From the NCBI GenBank assembly GCA_013398175.1, contig VZRZ01003844.1:386731-450730 (forward strand): a stretch of 64,000 nt of DNA. The letters run 5' to 3'. The notes beneath the pieces are model-generated. The model saw nothing but the letters and a program-made list of their open reading frames with translations. It had not been told where the DNA came from and ran no database searches. Below, in pieces: positions 14,125 to 25,871 of the stretch. Source of the stretch: Climacteris rufus (taxonomy: Eukaryota; Chordata; Aves; Passeriformes; Climacteridae). The position numbers and the translations under genes were made by a program. Position 1 is the stretch's first letter, and the number at the start of each line of letters is the position of its first letter.

Positions 14125-14687
14125 TGCTGTTTAACCCCAGCCAGCAGCTCAGCTCCCAGCCCCACAGTGGGTTGGGTGAGAGAATCAGAGGAGCAAAAGA
14201 GGGAAAACTCATGAGTTGAGATAAAGACAGTTTAACGGGTATAGCAAAAGCTGCACATGCCAACAAAGCAGAACAAGAAATTCATCCAGCACTTCCCATG
14301 AGCAGGCAGGTGTTCAGCCATCTCCAGGAGAGCCTGGCTCCATCGCATATAACAGTGATTTGGGAAGCAAACACCACTACTCTGAATGTTCTACCCTTCC
14401 TTCTTCCCCCAGTTTTATATGCTGAGTATGGCACCCTATGGTGTGGGGTATCCCTCAGGTAACTTAGAGTCAGCTGTCCCAGCTGTGCCCCCTCCCAACT
14501 TCTTGTGCACCCCCAGCCCCTCACCAGTGGGGTAAGAGGCAGAAAAGGCCTTGGCACTCTACAAGCCCCGTTCAGCAATAGCTAAAACATCCCAGAGTTA
14601 TCAACACTGTTTTCCGCAGGAATACAAAACACAGCCCCATAGTAGCTACTGTGAAGAAAATTAACTCTGCCCCAAAGAAAACCAACA
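14125..14687 (-). mobile_element. Solo LTR of an ERVL-type endogenous retrovirus
   Basis: Read on the minus strand the segment begins TG and ends CA, and it follows the order of a bird ERVL-type LTR. There is a U3 with a TATA-like catataaaact (14413-14423 on +), a GC-richer middle, a cttttgctatacc...ttaaactgtctttatctcaac block (about 14216-14252), and a 3' end reading ggctggggttaaacagcaag. No primer binding site or internal sequence adjoins it, so it is a solo LTR left by recombination or deletion. The flanks gttac and ggtac are an imperfect candidate for the 5-base target duplication. It shares its layout with the LTR at about 53.1-53.5 kb. It holds no gene. The family name is from memory and was not searched. 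Confidence 0.7.
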
Positions 14688-16122
14688 GGTACATAGTTTG
14701 AAGAGGAGTCTTCTCTGAAGATTTTTGGGGTTTTCCATTTACAAGAGTCAGAGCTTCCTTGGGCAATGAAGAGATAAAGAAAAAGCTAATCATCTAAACT
14801 GAGCATGGAGGAACATCAGCTGATGAGCCTGGAAGTGCCTGCACACATTAACTGACCTAGCAGCAGCAGTCACTATAAAAGTGCCTTCATTGTGAAGGCT
14901 ATTACAGAAAAGGCAAATTCCTTTTTCAAGGGAATATAAATTTAGTAACGTTTGACTTCTGTTTTAGAGAGTAGTTCTGCATGCAGATGTGAAAAGAATA
15001 AGATTACTGTTACTTTAAAAAGCCATAATTTTTACTAAAGACTAGGTATCTGCATGTTTATGTCCCAACTTGGCATTGCTTATCAAGTGGTTCCCCAGAA
15101 CATATTTAGATAAAGAAGTAGATTTTTTTTTAATGCAGTAATGCTGCTTTGACTTTCCATGTTGGCACTTTGTTTCAGCAAAATGACACTTCATTTTCAC
15201 CAATATCTTTTTGTAAGGATGGCTATAAACCCAACAAATAATTTGGTGTTAGATTTAAGTCACAAATGTGTATTTTGTCTCAAATGCACCCCATGACTTT
15301 CTTGTCTGGAGAAGAGAAGTCCTGGGGAAAACCTAATCTTCCACAGATAAGAGAAGATAGGAGACACAGCCAGGTTCTTTAATGAGGGAATGTGGGAGAA
15401 CAACAGACAGTAGTCACAAATTGAAACAGGGGAAGATCTAATTGGATATAAGTAAAAACAAATATATCATTTCAAGCTTTCAGTCACTACACAGCATAAC
15501 ATGTTTGAATGTCCTAATGACAAATAGGTCTTGAAATTCCCACAAAGTTAGAGGTGTTTTCTGGCTCACCAGCACCTGAAAACCATGTATTCCCCTTCTC
15601 TATTAGTGCAATTTCTCTTAGAAAGGTTCAAAATGCATCACAAGGATTTAATATTGTATTCATAAATGTGTTATGCCTTTTTTATGCTAAGAAGAAGAAG
15701 AAAACTATTATTTCCACAATAAAATTATTCTTCCTTGAAAAGGAAAATCCCACTTAAAATAAAGCCTGCTCTGTAATCCAGGTAACTTGATGACAAAAAT
15801 GCCTTCGCTCCATGAGTAAATGTATAAAGGCAAACAGCAGACTTTCTGCTGCTTTTATTGATTTTGGGCTTTGCTGTGCACTGTCTAGCTTGCACAGAGA
15901 GTCAGCTTTTCACTTTATCTTTTCTCTGTGCTAATCTAGTGGAAGACATTGTACAAATTAGAATTGAGCTCCTTAAGATTAAGACTCATAGTTATGGGCT
16001 TTGTCGGTGTCTTTAAATAATTTAATAAAGGAGTGTATCTGTCAAATTGATGGACATTGTTCAGATAAGTCCAGCTTTTGAAGATACACCAGACTAATTT
16101 CTCCAGAAATTCTGTGCTGCAC
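14688..16122. other. Intergenic sequence, nothing recognised
   Basis: AT-rich sequence between a solo LTR and a long purine tract. Open frames here are short and unconvincing, and no transposon words are visible. Confidence 0.5.
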
Positions 16123-16220
16123 AGAAAGAAAGAAAGAAAAAAAAAAAAAGAAAAAAGAAAAAAGAAAAAAGAAAAAAGAAAAAAGAAAAAAGAAAAAAGA
16201 AAAAAGAAAAAAGAAAAAAG

Positions 16221-16255
<35 letters not shown>

Positions 16256-16261
16256 AAAAAG

Positions 16262-16310
<49 letters not shown>

Positions 16311-16327
16311 AAAAAAAAAGAAAAAAG
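16123..16327 (+). repeat. Pure purine tract, (AAAAAG)n and poly-A
   Basis: The + strand is uninterrupted A and G for 205 bases. It starts with GAAA units, then about eleven AAAAAAG-like units, then long A runs with scattered G. Open frames reported across it on either strand encode only lysine/glutamate or phenylalanine-type runs and are artefacts of the simple repeat. The length in the source animal is likely variable and may be mis-assembled. Confidence 0.95.
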
Positions 16328-16403
16328 TAAAAAATTCATAAATGTTTCAGGAAGGCCAAAATTTGAGAAGAGATAGGAGAGGACATTACTGAAGGGAGAT
16401 TTA

Positions 16404-16415
16404 TTTTCTCTTCCC

Positions 16416-16487
<72 letters not shown>

Positions 16488-16538
16488 TTCTCTCTTTCTC
16501 TCTCTCTTTCTCTCTTTCTCTCTCTCTCTTTCTTTCTT
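16404..16538 (+). repeat. Pure pyrimidine tract, (TTTC)n then (TC)n
   Basis: The + strand is uninterrupted C and T for 135 bases. It begins with TTTC units, then TC units, then mixed TTTC/TC. It lies 76 bases after the purine tract, and its TTTC part is complementary to the AAAG part of that tract. Confidence 0.95.
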
Positions 16539-18023
16539 ATCTATCACTTCCACTTATTTCTTTTGTATTGCTTTACTGGCAGCAGAAAGTAAAGGAGGAC
16601 AGATGGATCACTCAGCACTATCTGCTGCACCAAGGCTGCAAAAGAGAAGTCATAACTTAGAGGTCCAGCATTCCAATAGTAGGACTTCAGCTTTTCCCAT
16701 CTTCCACTCCTCAGTCTTTGACCTTTGTGACTCTCATTTTCTGCTTTATAAATAAGAAATTATAATGCCACCAATTTTTTCTGAAACATTTTAAATATTA
16801 TGGGCCTTATATACAAGCAACTAAATCTACAATCCACATATTCTACTCTGGTCCCATGGAGGTCAATGGCAAAGTGCCTCTCTACTTCAGAAAGGGCAGT
16901 TTTTTCATTCACTGATTTGAATAACAGATCAGGCCTTATTGCTAAGCCAGAATTTAAGAATTAGTACTATCTTAAACTTTATTGGTATTTACTTGAAGCA
17001 CAAAACCACTTGCCATGCCAGTTCTATCATGTCAGGTGGGTCTGTAGGTGAGCCCCTGTTGGTGCAATATATCCATTACACTTACATCCTAGAAGAGACA
17101 TAATAGGCAGTACACAGTATTTTCTTGAACTGACATATTAAAGTTGCGTGCATTCAGTTGCTGCTTACATTAAATCCTCAGAAAACAGCTCTTCTAGAAT
17201 GTTTTGCCAATTTTTAAATTTCTTTTTAGACTGTGATGTAGTTTCAGCACCAGCAGATGGGCTTTCAGCAATTAAAAAGATCTTGCGTGATCAGTGAATA
17301 GATATTATTAGGTTCTTGTATACCCACTGAGGTTCCACACAGTTCTGTGTCGTGACACATAACTTCATTTTAGATGACTGAAAGTACCCCTTTCTGATAT
17401 TAACAACATATGGCATCTAGCAACTTAACCTAAATGAAGATGAGTTAGCCTCTCAGCTAGAACAAATACAAAGAATGACACTGCTCACCATTTATCACCA
17501 TAAGATATGTTATATTTGATAGAAACAATTTCAATAATGATTCATTGTGCTAATTTAATTATTAATTATCCTTTCTTCCTTTTACAAGGAGAAAATATCA
17601 GCTTTCTGGCAATGAGTAGAGAAGTAATAAATTGGGGCAATAATTTGAATAAGAAGAACACACTAAAATCTTGGCCATCATTTCTAAACCCAGATGCCTA
17701 CAACTGGATAAAGTCATATGCAATAGCTCTGCAGAGGTACAAGAAGAACCTGCACTTCCTCTTTACTCCATTGGCTTTTGCTAACAAATTATCATGCTTG
17801 AAAATTAGACTTTTTGTTATGCAAGTGTCATCTCAGATATAAATGACTGATTTTAGGAATATGGTCATAGCATTTTTCTTCTCCTCTCACTGGAAGACAA
17901 GTTTTAAAACAAGAAATTGGTTACAATTTGGCACAGTACATAAATGTATTTTGAGTGCCAGAAAGGATTAAAGTGGGAGCAAAAATGGTTGAACTAGTTC
18001 AGGGAAGATTAATCCACTGGGAG
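16539..18023. other. Intergenic sequence, nothing recognised
   Basis: AT-rich. An open stretch on + at about 17589-17842 follows a pyrimidine-rich acceptor-like site (tttcttccttttacaag), but its translation has no recognisable domain and no partner exon was found. I treat it as non-coding. Confidence 0.45.
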
Positions 18024-18084
18024 ATTTTAAATATAAACAGCCTTCAGAAGACTGTTTATATTTAAAATGGACTTCAAGAAGTCC
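18024..18084. repeat. Two adjacent perfect hairpins
   Basis: The first has 17-bp arms, attttaaatataaacag at 18024-18040 and its exact reverse complement at 18052-18068. The 11-base spacer itself contains a cttc/gaag pair. The second follows at once: ggacttc, two bases, gaagtcc at 18069-18084. It could be the remnant of a palindromic mobile element or a chance AT-rich palindrome. Confidence 0.85.
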
Positions 18085-18123
18085 CACTACTACCTATGCT
18101 CAGAATGTGAAAGAGATACTACA

Positions 18124-18757
18124 AGAATCATAGAATCATAGCATATTCTGAGTTGGAAGAGACTCACAAGGAATCATTGAGTCCAATTCCTGGGCAGCTG
18201 CAGAAGTCATACCATGTGTCTGGGAGCATTGTTCAAATGCTTCTTGAACTCTGTCAGGCTGGTGCTGTGACCACTTCCCTGGGGAGCCTGTTCCAGTGCC
18301 CAACCACCCCCTGGTGAAGGACCTTTTTCTAACATCCGGCCCAAATCTCCCCTGACACAGCTTCAGGCCATTTCCTTGGGTTCTATCAATGGTCACCAGA
18401 GAAAAGAGATCAGTGCCTGCCCCTGCACTTCTCCTCATGAGGAAGTTGTAGACTGCAATGAGGTCTCCCCTCAGGCTCATCTTTTCCAGGCTGAACAGAC
18501 CAAGCAACCTCAGCCATTCCTCATATGGCTTCCTTCACCATCCTTGTGGCACTCCTTTGGACACTGTCTTACACCTTAATGTCTTTCTTATACTGTGGCA
18601 CCCAAAACTGCCCCCAGCACTCTAGGCTGCCCCAGTGCAGAGCAGAGTGGGACAATCCCCTCTCTTGCCCGGCTGGCGATGCTGCGCCTGATGCCCCCCA
18701 GAACTCCTGGCTGCCAGGGCACTGCTGACTCATGTTCAATCTGCCATCAACCATGAA
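18124..18757 (-). mobile_element. CR1 LINE, 3' portion
   Basis: The left edge reads agaatcatagaatcata, the complement of the ATTCTATG-type repeats that close CR1 elements, so the 3' end is at 18124 and the element points left. Minus-strand translation of 18136-18507 begins with words typical of the C-terminal part of CR1 reverse transcriptase (LFSLEK, then RGDLIAVYNFL, then a DRTQGNG motif), and frameshifts follow. The right part reaches about 18757, where it stops, so the copy is 5'-truncated. It is not functional. Confidence 0.85.
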
Positions 18758-20007
18758 AGCTTGCTGCTTCCCATCACGTTTGCCTAATAATTTTTGACTG
18801 AATATAATGATGGGGATTTCACAATGGGATATTTAGTGTGACCCAATTCTTATACTCAATCTCGAGATAAAGAGAGTGAAAAAATGGCTAAACAAATGAA
18901 AGTGCTGGTAGTCGCAGTCTTCAGTGCTCAGTGACCTCCTTGTGGCACTGAACTTTGTCCTGATTTGTATGCACTATTTTTTCATCTGAAATTTTGCAAA
19001 ATGTTTCAGAATTAAATTCAATTACTTTAAAACGATCAATAATGTTGTAAGACATCTCAGAGTGCAGTGTGTGCCTAAAATAAATTCTTAACTTCTTTTT
19101 TGGAGGGAAAGATATTTGGAATACGCTTGCATGTATGTTCAAAAAATATTAAAGATGTCCCTGAATCACATTAAGTGCTAGCTCTTTGGGTCCTAATATC
19201 TTGGCATGCTGCCAGACAGCAATCTTAGTGATTGAGTCATTTTGTATAGGGAGACATTCTTCAGATAATGCCCAAGTGAGTCATGAGATCTAATTCCATT
19301 AAAAAGAGTCATGAGGCCCACAATCTTAATTACATTTATGCTACTAAGCAGAGGAATGCTTAATGGAAAAGGATAAGAATAACTCATTTTGAGTCCCTTC
19401 CAATAGAATCAGAATAGGAGAAGCATTGCCCATACCTGAAATACGAATTTGTCTTTGTGCAGTCTTCCAGCTCTGAGCTCCATAAGAGCTGGAACGGTCA
19501 CAATACCATTAGCGAAATTAGAAATGTGGGGTGTGGGGTGTGGAAGCTGCTAGAAGTGATGCTCTGGTGCTTTCCAGAGACTGTAACTTCTGCCTATCTC
19601 ACTGTGAATGAAATTGTCTTAGATAAGTTCACATGACAAGATAAAACAATTTAAAGACTGCTAAGTCTGGATAAACATAGACTCAGGCACCACTTCCATT
19701 CTCCATGCAGGAAGAATCCACATTTTTACTGTACTAATCACAGAGTAACCTTGTTTTCTGAGTCAGCTGGATGTAACAGCGATGGGGTTTTACTCAGACA
19801 TCATAACAAAGGAAAGAATTGTATCCTACACCCTGTTAAAAAGCAATTATTTAGAAGAGCTGCCTCTTACTTTCATGGTTTCTTGAAGACTTTGACTAAA
19901 GAAGTATTCCGCTTGGCATTTGTTGAAGCAAAAATACAAATACATTGCCAAATACTTTTGCTAGATTTTCATCCAAAAGGCCCAACAAGGAGGATAATTA
20001 ATCTGCA
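18758..20007. other. Intergenic sequence, nothing recognised
   Basis: Between a CR1 fragment and a solo LTR. Open frames such as 19751-20086 on + show no recognisable domain, and the last of these runs into the LTR. Confidence 0.5.
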
Positions 20008-20637
20008 TGGGGCAGCGTATGTGGCAAAAGTCACAGCCCCACAGGCTCAAGACTGGTGGAGTCAGCCTGAGGTTGCCACTGTCTGAGCCACCCTCCCTTA
20101 TCAGGGTGAGCTTTCTGGCTCACCCCCAGCGTTGTTTACACGTTTCAGTTTATTGGTTAATTAAGGTATTACTTCATGTTCTGTGTAAGGTTATGTTCTG
20201 GAAGCTTCGTTGCTGTTCAGTTCTCCATTGGTTCCATGTAAATCCTTGTACCCCAATTGGTTACTCTCCCCTGCTTGTATCCCCGATAAATCCCCTGCCT
20301 TCCCCCTGCCCGTTGCCTGGTCCCTGAAGCCTTGGGCTCTTACCGATCCTCGCGCCGCCTCTCCCGGACCCCGGACCTTCTCCTGACTTCCCTGCTGCCT
20401 CTCCCCGGGAAATAAAAGAGCTGGAAATCACACCAGAGCCCTTCTCTCTGGCCTTTATCCTCGCTTGCACCTGCAACATCATCCCGGGGCTCGCTCTCAC
20501 AGAGGAGCCAGCACTAAACAGAGCTGCCGGAGGATGCCCTGCGTCTGGGGAAGCTGCCAGCTGCAGTCCCTGGGAAACCAGGGCCACTCCCAGACTATCG
20601 CTGAGTGGCCTCGAGCAGGCACCCGGACCCAGCGATA
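20008..20637 (+). mobile_element. CpG-rich solo LTR of an endogenous retrovirus
   Basis: The order of promoter words fits an LTR read on +. There are CCAAT or inverted-CCAAT boxes at about 20150, 20226 and 20252 (ccaattgg), a TATA-like gataaatcc near 20284, a GC-rich stretch, a polyadenylation signal within gggaaataaaagagctgg near 20408, and a pyrimidine-rich U5-like region. The six bases tctgca occur just before 20008 and at 20638-20643, a candidate target duplication that set the ends given. The 3' end then reads GATA rather than the usual CA, so the borders are uncertain by some tens of bases. No primer binding site or viral gene adjoins it. Six-base duplications fit ERVK-like elements better than ERVL, but the class is uncertain. 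Confidence 0.6.
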
Positions 20638-23600
20638 TCTGCATATTTTCTAATTATCAAATCTTTATTCTGAGGTTCTTGAGTTTCATATATGACAAGG
20701 AGATTTCATTCTGCGTCCTTCCTTTTTACTTTCATTCATGCAGACCCCAAAGGAAGCATAAAAAGTGCCACTAGGGCAGTGTACACTACATGTGGGTGAA
20801 ACCACAGTAACCCACCTGACTTGCAGTGAGTCAAACCACCTGTCACATATGGCAGGAGCTCTGCTCCACCTGCACCAACAGCACAGCACAGCACCAGGGT
20901 TGTGGAGAGGTTGATGAGGAGCCCCAGCACAAACCCTTTGTGTCAGAGTGTTGCTTTGGACTGCTGCATCTGCAGGACCTAAAAGCTCACGAGCAGGCAG
21001 AGCTCATGGGGTGTGCTCCCACAGCACAGATTTCAGTGATATGTCAGCAAAAGAACTGCAGCATTCACAGATCCTTGAAAAGCAGTGGCATGAGGGATGA
21101 AGCTTCAGTTAGCACTTCCATTAGTCATGAAGTGAACATTTTAATCTCCAAACTCCTCAACTACAATGTTTATCATAATGTTAAACTGCATGTTTCTGCA
21201 ACTAATTAAAAATAGTCATCATTAAAATCTGATAAAAAATATTCAGCTTCCTACTTCATACCTGGTCTTGACTGAAACAGTGGTTTAATGCCTTGACATA
21301 ACTAAATTGGTTGTAAGTTCCAGACTGCTGAAGCAAGCCTCCTGTAACAAGATGATCTGTCTTCAAGTCATTTTTGTCTTGACAGTTGCACGCAATGATT
21401 TCATCAAGTCTAGCACAAAAATGCCCTATTTTCTTCTCAAACAAATCCTAATCTTGTAATCCAGGGGAAGAAAAATGAAGCATGAAAAGGTAGCACTTCA
21501 ATCAGTGAATTAAAAAAGGCGTCAACATACAGTGTTTATTTTGTTTCAAAGCAATTAAATTGCAAAAAAACACAGCAAATAATGAAAGAGGTTGTTACAT
21601 AAGTTGTTGATGTCATGTGAAAACTCATCTAGTAACTTCACTTTCTTCAAATCAGATTTAACTTCTTCACACCAATCTAGAAAGTATGCACAAATTCATA
21701 TTTTATTTTCATTGTGCCTCCTGATATTGCATGGACAATCACACTGAACCACAGGCACCTCAAGTTGAGACTATGAACAGAGAGGGACAGGAAGAATGAG
21801 TCTTCAACCTCTTAGGTGTCCCAAAAGATATGTGTTCTAAAGGATATATCTTGCAAGAGCCACACAGGATGATTTGCCCACCTTGCCAAAGACAGCCTGC
21901 AGTTGAACGAGATATGGAGCCTATTTCTCTCAGTCTCACTCCAGGGTTTTAATACTGTCCTTGTGATCCAGTTCTTGCTCAATCACAGTTCACTATTTCT
22001 GAAAAAATAATGGGAGGTAAATGCAAAATTAAACCAAAGCACAGGTTATACCAACATCAACAGAGATGTCTGCCTATGTTATAGCAATGAGTGATAACCT
22101 CTTCTCGTTATCTAAAAGCTTGTGTCCCACAAGCTTATAGAAATGAGAGCAACATAAAAGCAAATAGTAATTCAAACTACTGACATCAAGAGGTCTCTCC
22201 TTTTATTGATACTTGATCAATAGGTACTTATTTGTACAGATGACTGCAACATAAGCCTTTCCTAAGCATGCCCAAATGTATCTCTCGCCTCAAGCAATTA
22301 ATTACAATTTTTTGAAAAATTACTCACAGAAATAAATAGGAACCATTACACATTATGGTATTTCTTAAATTCTTGGACTAGATTTTCAGTTCTGTCTTTT
22401 CAACGAGACATTCTAGTGAAACAGAGAGGACAGAAAGCCCTGCATGAAAACAATACTAAGTACAACCTAAAAACCTTAAGAACAGTCCACCAAATCCACC
22501 CTCTCTTGCCACTGAGCTCCTGCCGAAATGGTAAGTTCTGTGGCAGTCCTCTATCTTGACCTTCACAGGACATCAGAGAAATGACAGGACACCTGCCACA
22601 AACACAGCCACAACGTGCCTAAAATGTAGAGGCAGCAGTTGAAAATTTGTGAAACATCCTACAGAAACACAATCCTAGAAGTGCAGTGCTATTTTGTTCC
22701 CTCCTCCAACACAGTGTTTGCTGAACAGTAACTTGTCCTAATGAATTCATAAGATAAATGGTCATTGGTCAACCAAAGTACAACCCAATCCTTCATGGCA
22801 ATTCGCAGGAAAAAAGCAACAAGAATGCAAAGGGCTTAAGATTAATAATAATAATTTTTTTAAATTAATTAAAAGGCTTGTAAGAGAAATCTCTCTAAGC
22901 AATCTTCATTTTGGTCTGCTCCAGCAAATTCATTTTTAAAACAAGCTATTAAAATATAAACCACCCTGTGAAATATTTTCATCATCTCCTCACAGCCCTT
23001 TCCTGAATTTGTTCCAGCAAAGCTATTAGCAGTGATTGAAGGTGAGGCAGACAAGACGGAATTCTCCAGAGAACAAGGCAAGAGACACCTTTCTGCCCTC
23101 AACCCATCAACTATAATGAATGATAGGCACAGTGCATGACAGGGACTGAAATAGGATACTGTGACAAAGACAGGCTTCAGAGTGCTTCAGAATAATTCAT
23201 TCAGTTGCATTTGGCAGCAGAAGATCATAATATTTTTTGTGTAGCTACACTGTCAATGCAAAAAATAAAACACGGAATGGCATTTGCATGCCGATTCTGT
23301 TACAGTCTACAGAAAGAAAGGAACAGTGAGTTAATCAAATGTTTAGTTTATATTGTCCCTCCTGTTTCCTGCTGCCCATAACCACATGGAGCAGTATGAG
23401 ACAGACACATGAAGCTCACTGGTGAGCAAGGCCTAATCCGCAGTGTATTGATTACCTCTTCTTCTCCTCTCTCCCTCACAAGATTGTCCACGCTAGGAAA
23501 ACCTACACCTTTATTCATCCACTGTGTTTGGAGTCTGTAATTTTCTCTTCACTGAAAGAAGAGTTGGAAACATGGCATCACACTTCCAGAGAGGAAAGGG

Positions 23601-25679
23601 TGCAGGGAGAAACTCAAGAGAGATCCAGAAGCAAAATTGCAACTTGGTCACGAGCCAGAGTGGCCATCACATCACAATGACTCTGTGCTTTACCTCCTGA
23701 AATCAGTGCCCCCAGAACCCCAATGCCTCTGTGTCCACAGGGGCTCACAGGCACAGCAACTTGCCACAGCCAGGCAGAGATTCTTCTCTGTATCCAATGG
23801 ATTTGACCTAACAGGAATACACCAAAAACACCTATCTCGTGACACCCAGTGCAGAAGCTACACTAATTCCTTGCAGTCTTAGTAATCATTCATGTAGGAT
23901 ACAAAAAAATACATATAATAATTTCTTCAATTATGTCAACAGCTTCAAACTTTTATTGCTCAGTCCTTGCTCACCACTAACACAGAAACCATTTCAGAAG
24001 ACAGACAATTTTACCACTCCTCCTTTGGAAAAACCAGCACAATGAAAAGAAGCAAGCATTATGCTAAACAGAGCACTTACCCTCCTTGGAGGCTTGTTTA
24101 GGCATGTCTTGATATTATAATGAACAGTCTTTATACAAGAGGTACAAAATATTTTTATAGCAGGGACTGGTACAGCCAATGGGCTATGGGGGGGCTTTCC
24201 TTAAAGATGGAAGATGTGGTTTTGAATTCCAGACAGGAGAGGGGACTAAATTCTGTCTGTCACATCATGGATGACTGCCCTGAACACTGAGCTTACCGCT
24301 GGGGAGAAGGAAACATGCTTCCTTTGGTGGCATTATACAACCATGATCCTTTGCTGTATTTAGAATAAAAATGAGCACAGCACTTACTTTCATGAGTTTT
24401 ATTCAAGCAGTCCCCAGTGGAGAAAAGCACATTTCTGAGGCAGAAGACAGGCTGGCTCAGCAGGCTTCTTGCCAGGCTCCTCCATGTGGTGTTATTCCAT
24501 CTCCCCATCCTCTGCACAGAGGTTGTCACCATTCAAACTTAGGGCTCATGACCATTTTAGGAGCTCAGCACCTAATGCTCTCCCAGGACATGCTTTCCAT
24601 TCCAAGCTGTGACCCCTTGACAGTGATGGCTAACAATAAATCCTTCCTTCAGCATGCTAACACACTGCCTAGGACAATGTGCAATCCCTTTCCTTTGATC
24701 TAGGAAGACAAATGATGATGAATCACAACAGGTAATTTATGAGCTTTTTAACATGTTTGGTTCTGTCTAGGAATTTGAACTGTATTTCCTACACAGTTTG
24801 CTACCAAAGAGCATTAAGGAATTTAAGCTAGTAGAACACAATCTCCTGAATATGAAAATACAGCAAGTATGGCTTCACAATGTATGCACACAAAAAGATT
24901 TGGATATTTGCTAGGCAAATATTTCCCCAAACCATCAATAAATAAATATGCTTCAAAAAACACTAATTTCACTATATTAGATGCTGTTACTGAAGAATGA
25001 AAAAAAAAACAGCATGCCAGTGAAATACCTTTGGTTTTCAATGTACTTACATGGGATGAAACAGAGACGTTCTAACAAATGCATATATATCTGTAAATGT
25101 TAGTGTTTAGCTGTCCATTAAAGTTACCAAATCTCACCACTGGCTGTAATTGGAGACAAAGTATGATTGTCAGTAGGAGCTGGAGCTGAAGTACATCTGT
25201 ATAAACAGAATAGTTCTCTTGTATTAATTATTTCACATAATTGGCCAAGGAAAACTTCTAAAATGGCACAACGGAAATGTTGCTGCTGATGGCCATTTAG
25301 TTTGGAAATGCTGTACAGAGGCAACACTTCTACTCTGATGCAGGTGTACTGTGAGGGATTTGACTCATGATCTTGATGTGGGTGGGAAATCTCAGTATGT
25401 GCTTTCCCCACACTGAAAGCAATGAATGAGAAAAGATCAGTGGGTGCCAGACATTATGTGGTGAGTATTTGGACTTTCCAAGGCTACTTCAAACCGTGAG
25501 TTGCTTAGGTTCACTCATTATTAAGAAAAAGTACTCTTCAGATTTTTGAGTTACCAGAAATTTGACACTTTATGCAGGCGTGAAAAGGGAATTTGAAATC
25601 TTCATAGGGATCTGGCTGAAGCAGCAGAACCCCTACAAGTTAAAGGTCAATGGGGAGTTTATCATTCTCACAGCCGTGA
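20638..25679. other. Intergenic sequence, no recognised gene
   Basis: Five kilobases of mostly AT-rich sequence with no open frame I can assign and no clear transposon. Many short open frames overlap on both strands, as expected by chance. Confidence 0.5.
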
Positions 25680-25835
25680 GTGCCCTAGAATCCCCTTAGC
25701 CCATCATCAGTGTTGAAGACAAAGAAAGTATTAAACAATTCTGCCTTGTCTATGTCCCTGTTTGTTAGGTGACCACGCTCATTCTGTAAAGTGTTGATGT
25801 TATTTCTGCATTGTCTTTTGCTATTATCATTAAAA
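25680..25835 (-). mobile_element. CR1 LINE fragment (linker before reverse transcriptase)
   Basis: Minus-strand translation contains LQNERGHLTN followed by DKAELFNTFF, which reads like the segment just upstream of the CR1 reverse transcriptase domain (the equivalent region of the CR1 at 55 kb has DEEKAG...KIFASIFN). The fragment is about 150 bases, lacks both ends, and abuts a TG microsatellite. The copy is old and not functional. Confidence 0.6.
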
Positions 25836-25840
25836 TTATT

Positions 25841-25844
<4 letters not shown>

Positions 25845-25871
<27 letters not shown>
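25845..25871 (+). repeat. (TG)n microsatellite
   Basis: Thirteen uninterrupted TG units, read directly. The histidine/threonine run reported on the minus strand here is an artefact of this repeat. Confidence 0.95.

Noticed and set aside
16078..16341. 87-codon lysine-rich and 81-codon phenylalanine-rich open frames
   Set aside because: Both are translations of the A/G simple-sequence tract and encode nothing.
17507..17842. 111-codon + frame after an acceptor-like site
   Set aside because: No partner exon, donor or recognisable domain.
20261..20644. 127-codon minus-strand frame
   Set aside because: It is an antisense frame inside a GC-rich LTR, where stops are rare.
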